Positions 34,794 to 48,039 of a DNA stretch of 64,000 nucleotides are shown here, piece after piece (position 1 is the first letter of the stretch; each line of letters opens with the position of its first letter). The stretch is from contig OZ020521.1 in NCBI GenBank assembly GCA_963971425.1, positions 2,792,501-2,856,500 on the forward strand. The letters are read 5' to 3'. Below the pieces are notes generated by a model. That model made no database searches. It saw only the letters and a list, made by a program, of their open reading frames with translations, and was not told the origin of the DNA. The position numbers and the translations under genes were made by a program. The DNA is from Bryoerythrophyllum caledonicum (Eukaryota > Streptophyta > Bryopsida > Pottiales > Pottiaceae).

Positions 34794-37200
34794 AATTATC
34801 ACAACATGGAGCTGCAGAACTCCGATCACGTAATCGCTCAAGCGTTTGTCATACACGACCAGTAATTCGTGCATCATCTGTACATTCGAAGACCATACTT
34901 GCATTTCCGTCTAACCATGCAAGTATCAAGCTGTATAGAGGGACATGTTCCCTGGCTTTCATCAATTTTGCACATGTAGAGAGAAAATCTACTTCATAAC
35001 GTTGGTACCTTGTGCTTTTCACCTCAGTATCAACCAGGCATCACACTAGTATCACATAGATATCAATCGAGAAGTGCATTATCTAAGTGTAAATTGATAC
35101 GGATTCCTTGTGATTTGTTTCAACTCAACTACATACATGGTTTCATCAATACAAATGGGACTGTTTTGGACACTAAACTCTACACAAGGTTTTGACACTT
35201 TTATCCACACTTCACCGAAAACAGCCCCATTTCGACTGGTGTTTGGTATCCGTTTTCATTTTGTTCGGTATGACATGAGATGTTTGAGCAAATGGGTCCA
35301 AGGATCAGTCAAACAAGTGTTACCCTTTTACAATGCAGAGAGGGTTTTCGGTGCACTCACAACGTCACAACATGCGCCAAGCACGTCCTCCTTGAGAAGA
35401 ATCTCGTCTCTTGCAGCTACCAAGCCCCTTCGTCTTCGTCGTCACCTTCCTTGACTCATTCGGAAGCATATTCGAACAGCATAAACTGCAACACGCTGCC
35501 TTCGCTGCAACAACTCTTCTGGTGCTGGCCATGATCTATCAGTCTGTCCTTCCGTGTGGCCTGTCGGACAGTAAATTTGCAGCCCATCAACGTCACGTGG
35601 GCCTAAATTTGATGGGAGTCTTATTTCTTCTCATACCAAGGTTCGATTTCCTTCTCGAATTTTACTTTATACAAGGAGTGTTCGATGCGCCGTTCTCAGC
35701 TGATGTCTTTGTGATACTCGGGTGATGAATGTGTAAGTAGTCAGATGATACTTGGGATACAATTGTGCGTTACTTTGGTGATACACACGTGACACTCTGG
35801 TTGTATCTTTGTGATACTCCTGTGATACTTGGGTTCTGTACCTGTGATGTTCAGGTGAAACTCATCGTGGTATTGTACCCGAAGGATATTTGGATGAAGC
35901 TGAGTCGCTCGTGTCGTGAAATGGACAAGGAAAAACCACTACCGATTGGCTGTGGGTGTGAAATGACCCCAAAAGTACAAGCTCATGGTCATGGCATAGA
36001 TTTGTGTTTCGAATCATTTCATGTAGATCTACGGTTAGACTTCCGGCTTGATTCCCAACTGTGAAATCCCCACTTGCCTGGTATCCTCTTTGATAAAATG
36101 TAGATATAAACGAATGGAAGTTCCAGTTGCGATAAGAATGAGGTCTCAAATATCAAGGACCTGCAGGGAAAGATCTAGAGGGATTCTGAGATGCTGGTTG
36201 CAAATTGGAGTCACTGTACACAAATGAGGAGTCAAACGTGCCGATGGAATGAGTAGATCCTTTGGAAGAGCAGGGGCAGCAGCTGGACAATTTCCAAAGG
36301 TCAAGGAGATGGTTTCGCTCGCCCAGCCAACTCGGGGGTCAATGCATATTCCCACCCGAGATGCGAAGCGAATCACCGCCGAGTGGAGCTCACCCCAAAG
36401 AAAGAGAGGCACGAAAGAACTATTCCATTATGCCAGTCACTCGGTCTCATGTAAAAATCACTCGGTCGCATGTAAAAGCTTCTCCCATGTCAGGGTCCTC
36501 CTATATTTCTCAGCGGTGAAAGTTGCAGCTCTGCATCAGGAACTAGTCCAATAGCCGGGTTGATACTGTGGTGAACAATGGACAAGGAGACAACTCATAT
36601 CATTGGCTCATGCTCACTCCATAATACTTTCCATGCAATTATACTCGGCAACAACAAGTCATTAGTACTACCAAAGGTATGGGCCAATCATTTATTTGTT
36701 TTCCCAGATCTCCACGGTCAAGAAGCAACCAGGCTGTCTGTCTGAGCATTATTGATGAGTACATAAATATTCCCATGTTGAGAGCCTCACTTATAATATT
36801 ATTCGAGCATGAGATGTGCAGCTAGTGAAATTCTCGTTTCGGTGGGAAATAAATGCGAGGAGGAGAAAAAAAAAACACACGTTGGGTTCGGAATTAAAGG
36901 TAGTCAGGCTCAATTACCTCACGATTCACGAAAGGGCTGAACTGCTCGGATACGTACTGGGCCATGGATTCTGTTCAATAAAAACATGGGAGTTAGTGGG
37001 TGCACACGAAGCAATTCAAACTACACTAAACTAGCTGATCAACTTCCATATCATGAGTCGTGCCCATTGTGTCTACATCTGCAACGGGAACAGAGAGCAC
37101 ATTGAATGCAGAGAAACATTGGTTCCATGTCTGACGTACCTGTGGGCATTAATGAGGGGAGCAAACATACTTGTCAGAGAAGACCGCAGCATGATTGAGT
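34794..37200. other. Gene-poor stretch between two genes
   Basis: No confident gene. 35710-35870 repeats GTGATACT(T/C)GGGT-like units. 36249-36554 is an open frame of 101 codons with no recognised motif. Confidence 0.4.
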
Positions 37201-37201
37201 G

Positions 37202-38761
37202 TCAGGCTGCATCTGCTCCCAATCTGCAACACACTCCAACAAGGAAGAAAAGCAAACCTAAACACAGGCTGATCGTTGTTTCAAGTATCAATGTATATTC
37301 ATAAATAAGTTGTATGATACACTGTTGGAAATCTCTACCGCTACGTAATCTTTTTCTATGACTGTGCCACCAGTAGAGAAGAATTTGCGGGTTGGAATAC
37401 TGGTAAACGAGCTCCGAGTACTCATTAATGGTGCCGACCAACGCAGTGAACCCTAGATTCAAACCTACATCCGGCTCCGCCTTCATGAAAAAACGCGAAA
37501 ATCTGGCGTGATCGCCAACAACGCAGGAGTCCACTTCGGAAATGGTGAAATGGCAGAAATCAAATCCGGGCGCAGAGACGGCAGCAGCACCGTCGTGGGT
37601 TGCGTCCTCGGACGAAGAAGTAGAGGAGTCGATCAAAATTGGAGCCGCGGTACTCATGACGGTCATGGCTGATTCTACAAAAATATCGGCGGCCGAGTCC
37701 GGCACCGGCGCCGATAACTCGAACGAGGGAGGCGACGAGGCGCTCTTCGGCGATCGCACCACGATCCAGGGCCCGGAGTCAGGGCTGGCTGGGGAGCTCC
37801 ACCAATTGTCCTCGACCTGCTCCTTGCACACCAATCCTCTCTTGAACAGAGACGGCGCGGCAGCGAGCGTCGGCACGGAGTTCTCAAACGACAAGTCGCT
37901 CTCCGACTCTTCGGACTCCGGGAACGCCATGACGCTGGTCGGCGAGGCGGGCGCTTTCATCGTCTCCCGCGTGGTCGACGTCAGGAACGGGTGCTGCAGG
38001 AGCTGCGCGCTCGTCCACCGCTTCCTCGGATCGCGCTCAAAGCAGTGCGACAAGAAGTCGTGCGCCTCGGCGGACAACGTGGCCGGCACGGGCGGGAGCT
38101 CGTCCGTGCATCCAATATGGTACAGCGCCACGAAGTGATTCATCCCGGCCAGATTGCTCCACGGCGCGCGCCCCGTGGCCATCTCCACCACGGTGCACCC
38201 GAGCGACCAGATGTCGGACGCCGGGCCCTGCTCCACCTGCCGCATCACCTCCGGCGCCATCCACAGCGGCGTCCCGCTCACCCTCTCCATCCTCTCCTCC
38301 CCGACGCGCTTCGCGGATCCGAAGTCCGTCAGCTTCACGCGCCCGTTCCCGACCAGGATGTTCTTCCCCTTCACGTCGCAGTGCACAATCCCGAGGCTAT
38401 GCAAGTACTCAATCCCCTCCACAATACTCCGCGTGTAACTCCGCAACAAGTGCTCATCCAAGCTCCCGAACTGCTTCACAAAATCCGTCAAGCATCCCTC
38501 CGGCATGTACTCCAGAAACACGTTCCGCATCAATTGCCCGCCCTCCGTCGTCCAATCGCTCCCCAAACACTTCACCACATACCTACTCTCCAACTCCTGC
38601 AGCACGCTAATCTCATTCTCGATCGCCCTCACCGCCACCTCACTCGTCTCGCTCACCACCACACTCTTCACCGCAAACACCTCCCCGTCCTCCCGCCTGA
38701 TCGCCAGGTTCACGCTGCCAAACGCGCCTGCTCCCAAAAGCTTCCCCCTCATCCAAGCCAT
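37202..38761 (-). CDS. MAPKKK-type serine/threonine protein kinase
   Basis: Intronless. The chosen start (38761) gives MAWMRGKLLGAGAFGSV, the usual beginning of the plant MEKK-like group; an upstream in-frame ATG at 38791 would add ten residues. Numbered from 38791: Gly loop GAGAFGSV 20-27, catalytic Lys42 in FAVKSV, Glu60 in helix C, HCDVKGKNIL with Asp139, DFG at 156-158, GTPLWMAPEV activation end 173-182, SDIWSLGC and the RKRW end of the domain by about residue 275. The HCD in place of HRD and the SGTPLWMAPEV block resemble plant MAPKKK17/18-type kinases, which act at the head of MAP kinase cascades in stress and hormone signalling. A Ser-rich acidic tail follows. The last ~90 codons are AT-rich with a hydrophobic segment (CLGLLFFLVGVC) and may be read-through of 3' UTR or a spliced region, so the true C-terminus is uncertain. 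Confidence 0.88.
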   Translation of the reverse strand: MAWMRGKLLGAGAFGSVNLAIRREDGEVFAVKSVVVSETSEVAVRAIENEISVLQELESRYVVKCLGSDWTTEGGQLMRNVFLEYMPEGCLTDFVKQFGSLDEHLLRSYTRSIVEGIEYLHSLGIVHCDVKGKNILVGNGRVKLTDFGSAKRVGEERMERVSGTPLWMAPEVMRQVEQGPASDIWSLGCTVVEMATGRAPWSNLAGMNHFVALYHIGCTDELPPVPATLSAEAHDFLSHCFERDPRKRWTSAQLLQHPFLTSTTRETMKAPASPTSVMAFPESEESESDLSFENSVPTLAAAPSLFKRGLVCKEQVEDNWWSSPASPDSGPWIVVRSPKSASSPPSFELSAPVPDSAADIFVESAMTVMSTAAPILIDSSTSSSEDATHDGAAAVSAPGFDFCHFTISEVDSCVVGDHARFSRFFMKAEPDVGLNLGFTALVGTINEYSELVYQYSNPQILLYWWHSHRKRLRSGRDFQQCIIQLIYEYTLILETTISLCLGLLFFLVGVCCRLGADAA

Positions 38762-38843
38762 AGCTCCCAATTCACAGCTCCCCCGTCGCAAGCGAGCTCT
38801 GAAGACGAAAGAGTGCGGAGGGGAATGAGGCGCGCGGGGGGCT

Positions 38844-38850
38844 CATATAG
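38844..38850 (-). promoter_or_regulatory. TATA box of the kinase gene
   Basis: CTATATG on the coding strand, 53 bp upstream of the ATG at 38791 and 83 bp upstream of the preferred ATG at 38761. It lies in an otherwise very GC-rich block, which makes it stand out. Confidence 0.5.
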
Positions 38851-38899
38851 GCGGACCTCGCAGCAAAGCCCGCCAGGCCAGGCCAGGTAGAATATGTCA

Positions 38900-41800
38900 G
38901 GCTGGTCGGGAGCTGGAAGAAACCTTCCCCTCCTCAACTGCTCCCGCGAATGGCGCCGGGACGCCTGCGGGAAAACCACCCGCGGTAAAACTCTGTTTTT
39001 ACCGCGTTCCTTTCATTGTACGCTCGGGGTACATCGTTTCGTATTTTCGGATTGTATCTTTATTTGTTTGAGCTTCCTCTTTTCTTTCCTCTGGGAGTAA
39101 TCAGTGTAGTTTTGTATGTGATAATGCAAGATTTTTTCTTGCGTTGGGGTGGTTTTTTGTGTCAGATTTTCAGAGGGGAGTTTGTTGGATCTGATTATGG
39201 ATGCAACTGGGGGGGTCTTGGGTACACTTGGTGGCGGATGAAATCCTGGGGATGGGTACATGTGAGGGGTTGAGGGGCGGTGCAAGTGACATCAATGGGA
39301 GTACATTGAGGGTCCTAACGAACGGGTTACCTCGTTATAATTGGAGAATTGTGTTTGAAGGTTCAAGTGTTGGCGTACACTTGGACGAGAGGCGTTTGCA
39401 CATTTGTGAGGTGGTAGAAGTATGAGGTTTTTAGCCCTAACCGCTGACTTTGGACATAATTTTAAACCCCCCGGTAAGGAAAAAAACTCACATTCTTCAG
39501 GGGTGAGCTGCCTCCACGTGCACAGGGGCTCACACTCTGGTGGCTTACATGAAAGGAAGGAAGGAGAGCACAGTAGTCATTGGTTGCATACGGTAATCAC
39601 ATGAGCTCCCTGTGTCCCTTTTTAACTTTCAATTGCTTTTGTTTCCATCTCTGAATGGACCAACCCAGCTTCGTCGTTCGAATCTCGTGTCCAAATTCTG
39701 GAGCCGCACATGTGAGCCCGTTTGGCCTGTCAGAACATGCTCAAACGATCGTGTGCGGTATAATTCCCTCGGCGAAAACCAGTACAGGACACCGTATCCT
39801 CTACTTCACTGCATCACTGAGGAAGCGTAATTACTGAAGGTGATCGTAGACTTCTCGTAACTTATCAATTACCGAGCATAGGGTGTAAAATTCCACTAAA
39901 TACTGAAGCAGACGGTCTCACAATTCCATTTCCCAGGAAACAGAGCATGCTTATTACCAGCAGGTAGCGGCACCAGTAAGACGCGGTAAAAACACCGCTA
40001 AACGGCTCCGTATCCTCCACTTCACTCCAAACCCAGTCTTTTGCGTACGGTACGGCGAAGGGACAAGTTGTTGAGATTTCACTCGGTGTTTCACCTCGTA
40101 GAAGGGAATTTTCACCCATGGAAGGGATACCTTTAGAAGGGTACCCTAGCCAAAATAATTCAAAACGCAGACTAGGATTCTTGCAAACTTTCTATAGGTG
40201 ATATATTCCTGATCTGGAGGTGGAAGTTTCGGAAAGTGATCTACCGTAAAATTTGAAAACAACGTTTAGTTTTTTCACTCAGGAAATATACGAATCTCTA
40301 TTTTTTAGAGAGTGGAAATAATTCTTTTGAAGGGACGGTACTTGTTGCTCCACCTGATCGTGGGGGTTGCAACCGGTGGAAGGCTGGCCCTAACCGCATG
40401 ACGAGTGCCGCTCACATGGCTACAAAGAATATACCCGGGTGCCCTTGGCCCCAACTATTTTCCGCCCCTGCACGCTCACATGATGAACTGGCCGCACACC
40501 ATTTCCCCTTCCTCCACCAAGAAAGTTACACACTTTCAAAACGACTCGTCCGTTGGCGCACCAATTTAAAAGAGTCAAGCCTAAGGGGAAATGGGCACTT
40601 TACACGGTGCCCCTTAGAACCCCTTCACTGAATGGCGCGGGGTGAAAAGAGCAAAAGCAAACTACTTTTCTACCCGAAAGCGTTGGTGTGTGGACGACGC
40701 TTTTTACCCGTGTCCCCGCCAACGTGGCACGGTGGGGCCCGATTCGCGCCAGAAAAACCGCGGGAGATGGGAGCACGAGGATGCCCGCCGCTTCACTGAT
40801 TGGGGCGATTAGTGAGGCTATTAGTGAGGGTGGGCAATTAGTGAAGGGTTAGTGAACTGGTCTGCGCTGGTCTTAGACCTACCGACCCAGCCATCAGGCC
40901 TGATTGGTCTCATGGTCATGGTCCAGTGCATCATTTTGCTTGAGGCCCCAGCACCCTATCTTATTGGTGTTTGGGTCCTGCAAACAATAATTCAAACAAT
41001 ATTGGCCATGGTCTACCCATCCTGCCATCGTGGAATTCAAGTTGACCGTTTTCATATAGAAAATTTGATGATTTCCTATGTCCCCCATGAGGTTTTTTAA
41101 TCCCCTGTAATTTCATTTTGAGGGGGGGGGTTACTTATGTTTTTGAATTAAAATATTTTAATTCAATGACCGCCTCAGGGAGGAGATAAAACCTTCAGAT
41201 TCTCGGTGATTGCAGTAACAGAACTTGAATGATTGAGTGTGAAATATCTTGAGTTATGAAGTTGTGGTGTGAGGTTTGTTACATTGTAATGATTTACCGT
41301 GTGCAGGTAAAGTCAAAAAGATTAGCATTAAAGTAAAAAATATCTACGATTGATCTAATCCGTTTGATCCTCGTTTCCACAGCTTGCTTATTGTTCAGAT
41401 TTACATTGGAATTTACCACGCGGTCACCATCTAAAAGAATATCTCAGGTGCCTCATAGGATTTATTTCTTAGCATCTCAATTCAAATTACAGCAGATTTA
41501 TGTAATTTGGGAAAAGTTAACCGATATGATCACGATTATCTTTTCACAGCATATCATTGCATTCATCTCGTAGTGACAAGAAGATACATGTCCTCTATGT
41601 AAGATGTATATATCCAAAGATTATCCTTTATATCAACTTCATACATGTTATTTATATATTTGTTTTGCATGTTAGAATGTTCATGCCAATCATAATTGAA
41701 CACTTTGGTGCTTTTCATCACTCCCTGCCTATCAAAGAGCCGCTCTTTAGATGCACTACAAGCAAGGCCACCGACGTTTCCTTCTCTGTAGCTTGTATGC

Positions 41801-44800
41801 CAAGCACATTGGTCCACTCCACTAAACCTATTTGTCCACGTCCAACATATTGAGTGCAACATTTTCATTATGAAGTTTGATCCACAAGGCAAATGAATCC
41901 CCATGGGTGGAAATGGAGATTAGAATATGAGGCGGGGAATCCAAAAACAATATAGTTCTCCAAACTTTCAAGTTGACGACCACAACAAACACGTTACCAG
42001 CCCAGTTTGTGTGGATCAAAAGTAAGTCTTCCACCACCAAAAAAAAAAAAAAAAAACCGCTATGCATGTGGAAATAACTAAGTCAAGGTGGGATGACTTG
42101 GAGGATGTGTCATCATGGAGGTGGCGGTTGATTTGCGTCCCACGGCGATAATACTTTTTTCCTTGCGTGTCAACATGCCATTGGTCCAACATGTTCTTGT
42201 ATCTAACAGTAACCGAATGGTGGAACTCACCAGTTCGAATATGCCCAGCATTCGAAAAGTGTTTTTTCTTTCATGGCCAGAGGTCTTTGATGCTGACATG
42301 GATGCTCTCAATTGTTGCATTTTGGACGGCTTTGGAATAATTGGATTTCATGGATTCCGAGTAAATGACGGGATCCATGGTCGCTCTCGTTTATTGCTCT
42401 AAGAAGTGTGACTCAAGGGGTTTTATGGTATGGTCTTCTTTATATGTTCAACGATCTAATGTCAACCATACATTGACTGAATGCAACTATTTTCATAGAA
42501 AGGTGTATGTGCATCCCAATACACAGCAATATAAATCACGAATATTGTGCTCCCTACAACTGCATTTTCAGTAGTCAACTTAGTAGCTCGTACAGCAGAC
42601 TCTTGAAACGAACTTAATTTTTCTGCCTAAAAAGTGGGACGCAATATTTGCCAGGTGCCTTTCAATACATGCCCTTCACAACGTTTGGTGCAAAGATTCC
42701 TTACAAGGTCAACTCTTTTGTGAGGCATTTTTGGCGTCGAGTGAACTAGCACATCAATTAACCCGTGATAGCCACAAAGGAGATTCAGACAAGTTCCTAC
42801 CATCTCATTTTGATCACAAGATTTTATAAAAATTCACCAAATTGGTAACTTTTTGAGCAAAAGACTTATGCTCTCAACATTATTTGCAACTGCCTTGATC
42901 CATTACAGACCACAATGTGCTAGCCATATGGAAGGCAACCACTTATACTCTTGTCATTAATATTCGAAAGCTGGAAAGCTGCAGTCATAATGAAGGCAAT
43001 AAGTGGGGCACCCAAAGGGAAGGAGGAGAACATACCAAAGGCTACAAACTTGCATTATTCTGGTATTTCCGCAAGGATGGCCACATTGAAGGCCAGGACT
43101 CAGCCAAGGCCTTAGTACCATGTATAATTGATCTGATACCAATCTTTCACACAAGTTCAGCCATGATGCAATCAAAGTGTGTGGTGGTTTATGACGTGAA
43201 AGTCCATCCTTCATAGTCAATATCTGGGGTCTGCTGCATAATTCAACAACAAATTAGGATTTGTGAAATAAGCTGTAGTTGACTAAGGATCCACTAATTA
43301 GCTGTGGGTGTACTGGTGCATAAAGTTTGATATGTGCAATTAATTGTCAATGCTGAAAAAACATTTGAAATAACATTCCCGAGTGGCAAAGATCAAAGCC
43401 TAGTTGGTACTTTTGATATAGAAGTAGGAGGGTGGGTCATTAAAACTAGGTGGTTTGTACTCTAGAAATATATAATCCCATCTTTGGGCGATTGTGGTAC
43501 CTCTCTCATCTTTTTCAATGGATACCACATCTAAAAGAAAAGAGTAAAAACTACTGTGCATTAAACTCTGAAAACTACATAGACAACCATTTTTTAATTT
43601 GTCTTCAAAAAAATACTCTCTTTTGAGATTATTCCCGAGATGAAACTTATTTATAAGAATGAGAGGTTGTTGTACTTGGGAGAGAGATCTACAAATCACT
43701 TCCACCCTTTTCATCGGGGGAGGGGGTTTATTTTTAAATGAACTAGCCACTCCCCTCTCCCAACCACTTAAATGGTTAAAAATAATGAGCCACTCGCCTC
43801 ATTCCAAGGGGAAAAATACAACTATAATTACATAGCCACTTCTTGGCGAACAAAGGAACATCACAAGAGAGGATGTGCACCAAACATACACCACCAATTT
43901 AGACCTATTTTCTTCTTTGTTTAGCACCCAAAACTGCATGCAACCTCGGCCCCAGCAAACTGCTTCAATTCCCGAACTGATGGAAGCGACGTCCACTTGA
44001 TTAGCCAAAAGCGTCTGGAAGAGCATCATTCCCTTGTGAACAGAGGCTCTAATTTAGTTAGAGCGGGGCTAATTTAGCCGGGGTTGCTCATCATGGGCTC
44101 CAGAGGGGTTGGAAGGCGGGCTAAATTTGGCGGCCGGGAGGGCGTGCGGCGAATTTTGTACAGTCATTCCCAGTTTGTAATTGGAGGGTGTTTCGTTCCT
44201 CTTTGTTTTTTATGTCTTGTTTTTTCCAACAGTTTCTATTGATTTGGGGGTTTGTGTGGTCGATCTGCCGCAGCCTTTTGCGTCCAAGGTTTTCTTCATA
44301 CAGAGCTCTTGACCCATGGCTGGTGTCTTTTAACCTTTTTAGGGGAAAAAAAGAAGAGGAGGACGCTCTTCTCCCTTGTAGCATTTTTAGTGTGAGTTAC
44401 AGAATGTGGGCCCCATTACATGATTGAAGCGTTTTTTTAACCACCCTCACTATTTAAAAAGTTAAGATGGGTGGATCGTTTAGTATCCCACATCGTGTGA
44501 GAATCATGTTTATATATAATCCCAGAATCATTAAGCATCACAAAACAGCAATTAAGAAAGAAACCGTTCCGAATCGGTGCTAATTCAAAACTACCACAAG
44601 CCGGTTCCCTTTATTTGTGTCCAAAAAAACAAAAACAAAAAACTACCACAAGCCTCGAAAAGACCACAAACATCGCTTTATTAGCCTAATCATGCGCAAA
44701 TCCCCATCCAGTAAACGCGATACCCCTGAGTTACCCGCCGGATACGCACTAGAGCCGCGCTTCCCGAGATGCTACCCTCTCCATACCCGCGAGCCATTGA

Positions 44801-45210
44801 CCGGTTCTCAGGAACTGTCGGCCATTCATCTGACAGGAATCCTGGCCAGTTGGCGTCAAGGAGAGGCCGGAGCTCTGACAGACGGCTTAGGACCGAACCA
44901 TGTCTTCAAAGGTGGATATTACATGGGAGGAATATGCAAAGGGCATTGCAAGGACCAAGGACCGCCAAGGACCGCCAAAGCCACGGCCCAATAGTCTCAC
45001 TAAAAGTGGCAACAGGCGCCGATATGCTGGAGAGGCCATTCGCCACGATTACCCGCGTCTTTGTTGTGTCCACCGGTGATAGGGGGTGACCGTGGGACGT
45101 CACCTATCCCCACGGTCTCCACGTCGATCCACGGTAATCGCTAATCACACGCTAATGGTCGCTGCTAATCACATGCTAATCACCGCTGCTAAACACCGTT
45201 CTTACGTAAG
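38900..45210. other. Long gene-poor stretch
   Basis: No gene could be supported. 39773-39820 and 39981-40030 share CGTATCCTC(T/C)ACTTCACT and neighbouring sequence (imperfect direct repeat). 42036-42056 is an A-run. 44617-44994 is an open frame of 125 codons in GC-richer DNA without recognised motifs. 45120-45200 has repeated GCTAATCAC units. Confidence 0.4.
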
Positions 45211-45212
45211 TT

Positions 45213-46163
45213 ACTACACCAAACATTGAATATAGTGTGGGTTCGTTATTGATGTGGATCACCCACACTAATTTCTATCAAAGCATGTGCATGCCAAGTT
45301 CTGATTGAGTATTTGTTCTCTAGCAAGTGTGTGTCAGTCAATAATTGCATGTAAATTTTCAATTAGTGGAGGAAATTTCAAATGGTCTAGTCTACACTTT
45401 ATTCAGGGAACGGTGTATTGTTAGCTCCCTTTATACCTTTCGCTGGATATAGAGAGGACTAGAGTAGTTTGAGATTCTACACTATGGTCTAAATTCTTTA
45501 TGTGTTGCATGTTGGAAGCAGAAAAATCATAACACATATAGTGTTAAAATGTGTAGCACTTTAAAAAATTTGATCTCGATAATTAGTAACATTCCTATTT
45601 TCATCCATTGGGCCAAGTTTTCATTCAATATTTTAATCCCGTCATGCTAGTATTGGTCCAAAAGAGTCACCCTAAACTCTAAATTACATTTTACCTGGCT
45701 AATTTCATTTCTCTACACTATGTTTTACTACCCCTACTTCTATTTACTGCCCCATAATTTCTCTAATTCTGCCAACTTTAACACTGATAGGAGTAAAATT
45801 AATGAAGTAGGGAACGAGGCATCTAATAACACTTAACGTTTTAACGCCGGAGAGGCCCAAAATGGGCCTCTACAGCATTGTCTCCAGGAGTCTCGCGGCG
45901 TTAAAGGGTAAACATGTAAGACTTAGTAGTATAAATTTTTGGGAGCGTAATTTTTCTAACATATATGAGGTTATAACACTTGAAGAGGTAATATGTAAAG
46001 AGTTTAGACTGTAATTGGAAACTAACATGCTATTGTCCTCAGACACCCACTTACTTGTAAAGGAATGCCTTTCGAGAACTTAACATGCATGTGTTTGATG
46101 TAAATTAATGTAAGTGATCCACATCAATAATGAATCCACATTATATTTAGTGAAAAGTGTAGT
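45213..46163. mobile_element. ~950-bp non-autonomous TIR element
   Basis: The left end starts ACTACACCAAACATTGAATATAG. The right end, reversed, starts ACTACACTTTTCACTAAATATAA, and both continue with GTTATTGATGTGGATCAC-type sequence (ATTATTGATGTGGATCAC on the right), giving inverted repeats of about 60 bp. No transposase is seen inside. The superfamily is not settled because I could not identify a clean target duplication. Confidence 0.65.
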
Positions 46164-46419
46164 GGGTTGGTGAGAAGATAGCTTTGTTTCTTTTCACCTC
46201 CCCGTCTCTAACATTTTGATTCTCTGCAATTGGGATCATTTTTTAGTGAGGAAAGTTGATTGGTAGCAAGTTCCCTTGAAGATCGGATTTTAGAGCATCC
46301 TCACCCGAGACTCTAAACCTAAAACGCCAGGGCCAAGTGCAAGACACTAACGATCATCCTTCTCACTGGGCCCATTATCATAGCTCCAATGATTCTAGCT
46401 CTCTAAATTATGCCTTCCA

Positions 46420-48039
46420 CATGATATACAACACAACCAAACAAATGAAACTAGGCAGAAGACTACATGGACTCCAAAATATTCTAAGAGCCATATTGAT
46501 GGCTATACACAAAACCCTTAAGATAATCACCATCCAATACCCAAACAAACCGGCTCATATTTTCACAGATTGCATAAATACATTATATCTCCTTAATACA
46601 CACATAAAACACCCGACTCTATACAACAGTCACCCAGACCAAACTATCCTCACATCTATGGTTGTAATGCTCCAAAATCGGACACAAATCACTACACTCC
46701 ACATAGTCTGAGCTCATGCTAATATCGCCGGCAATGCACAAGCCGACAAACTTGCAAAGGAAGGAAGAGAAAAAACCTACAAGAATGCCGAACACCCATA
46801 CAAACACGCCCATGCCACCCCATATTACTTTCATAGATATGAATGGCCTTCTATGGACAAAACCCCCAATAAAGGCCCCATCCGATTTTTGGACAAATAC
46901 CTCAAAAAACAGGACCTTGTAAATAACCTAGAAAAACGTACAGAAAATCTCCCCAATATTAATAAATGGACCGGCAACCCAAACATTCACAGCGAAATGT
47001 CCACCAATTTCTGGAAAAACCCCATAATTACGGATCCACAAATCACATGCCTAATCAGATTCCGCACCGGACAATACATGGGAAATGCCCGCAAACAACT
47101 CTTCTTTGGAATATAAATATTTCCTACCATAACATATCCAATTTGCAACACCACGGACCCAGACACATGGCTACTTGTCTTACTCAAATGTCGAAACCCC
47201 CATATACACTCACTAATTGCCAAAAGACACAACAAAGCAGTATGGGCAATTCGTAAACTAATCGTATCATCAACCAAATCTCGTTGCTTCATTCTCATAA
47301 ATGCCAAAACCTTTAATGACAATCCACAAGAAAATATAGTCCCTCCTTGGCTATTACCATGCATATGTTGCACTCAAAGATGCCACTGCAATGGAAGATT
47401 CAAATCCAACCTACTATGTGTTATAGGACTATCATACAAAGACCCCCATCAAACCACAGAGACCCTAGTCTTACTATTCAATTTATCAAATTCACATATT
47501 GCAATAATAGATTTTCTCTGGACACTATTGCAAACAAAACAAATAAATATCAAGCACTACTTAATGATATTCAAGCACTTGGATGGAAAGTAGACCCCCT
47601 CATTGTCATTACCACGGGTGCTAGAGGCACCACCTTCATTCCCTCAATGACAACCCTTGAAGAAACATTCAAAATCCCCATCACTTCAATCAAGACCACT
47701 TTTACAAATATCAACAATATTGCAATTCAACATGCTATGTTGATTCTCCTTCACAAACGAAATCTTGAAAACAACCAACCCCTTCCTGACGCCTCTGATC
47801 CACCTTCATAGACAAACCTTTGCATTTCACCCTATACGCCCCCCCCTTTTTTGGAAACCTTTGGGACCTATGTTCCTCTGTTTTTGGCTACTTGATATTG
47901 GATACATAGTGTCTACCCTCAAAAGGGCGAAGTAGTTTCATACTACTAACCCTTGCCTGGTGGGCATGGACTTGGTGGTGGAACAAACATACACTTTATT
48001 CACGCTGGCCTCCTTCGAGGACCGGCGTTCTTCTTCTTC
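46420..48039 (+). mobile_element. 5'-truncated second copy of the LINE
   Basis: Starts within RNase H, with similarity to 15.7 kb onward (RRLHGLQNILR). It has IFTDCINTLYLL, the intact second Asp, but the Glu motif reads RAILMAIHK where the other copy has SELMAIHK. Stops include TGA after TTLHIV (46709) and TAA after KQLFFGI (47114-47116), with a frameshift near 47440. The KPD of the restriction-like domain reads KSN. The 3' part ends with the conserved hairpin (48004-48026) and (TTC)4, followed by TTG. The two copies are roughly three-quarters identical by eye, so it is a related but separate lineage. The 5' target-site copy was not found. Confidence 0.88.
48004..48026 (+). other. 3'-terminal RNA hairpin, second LINE copy
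   Basis: Five base pairs (one G-T), a bulged A at 48021, four base pairs and a CTTC loop; then G and (TTC)4. Three base pairs differ from the 17368-17390 hairpin by paired changes. Confidence 0.75.

Noticed and set aside
37991-38890. 299-codon plus-strand open frame opposite the kinase
   Set aside because: Antisense shadow of the GC-rich kinase exon; no motif of its own.
44617-45089. Two overlapping open frames (106 and 125 codons) in GC-richer DNA
   Set aside because: Neither has a recognisable motif, and overlapping frames in the same DNA suggest base composition and not coding.
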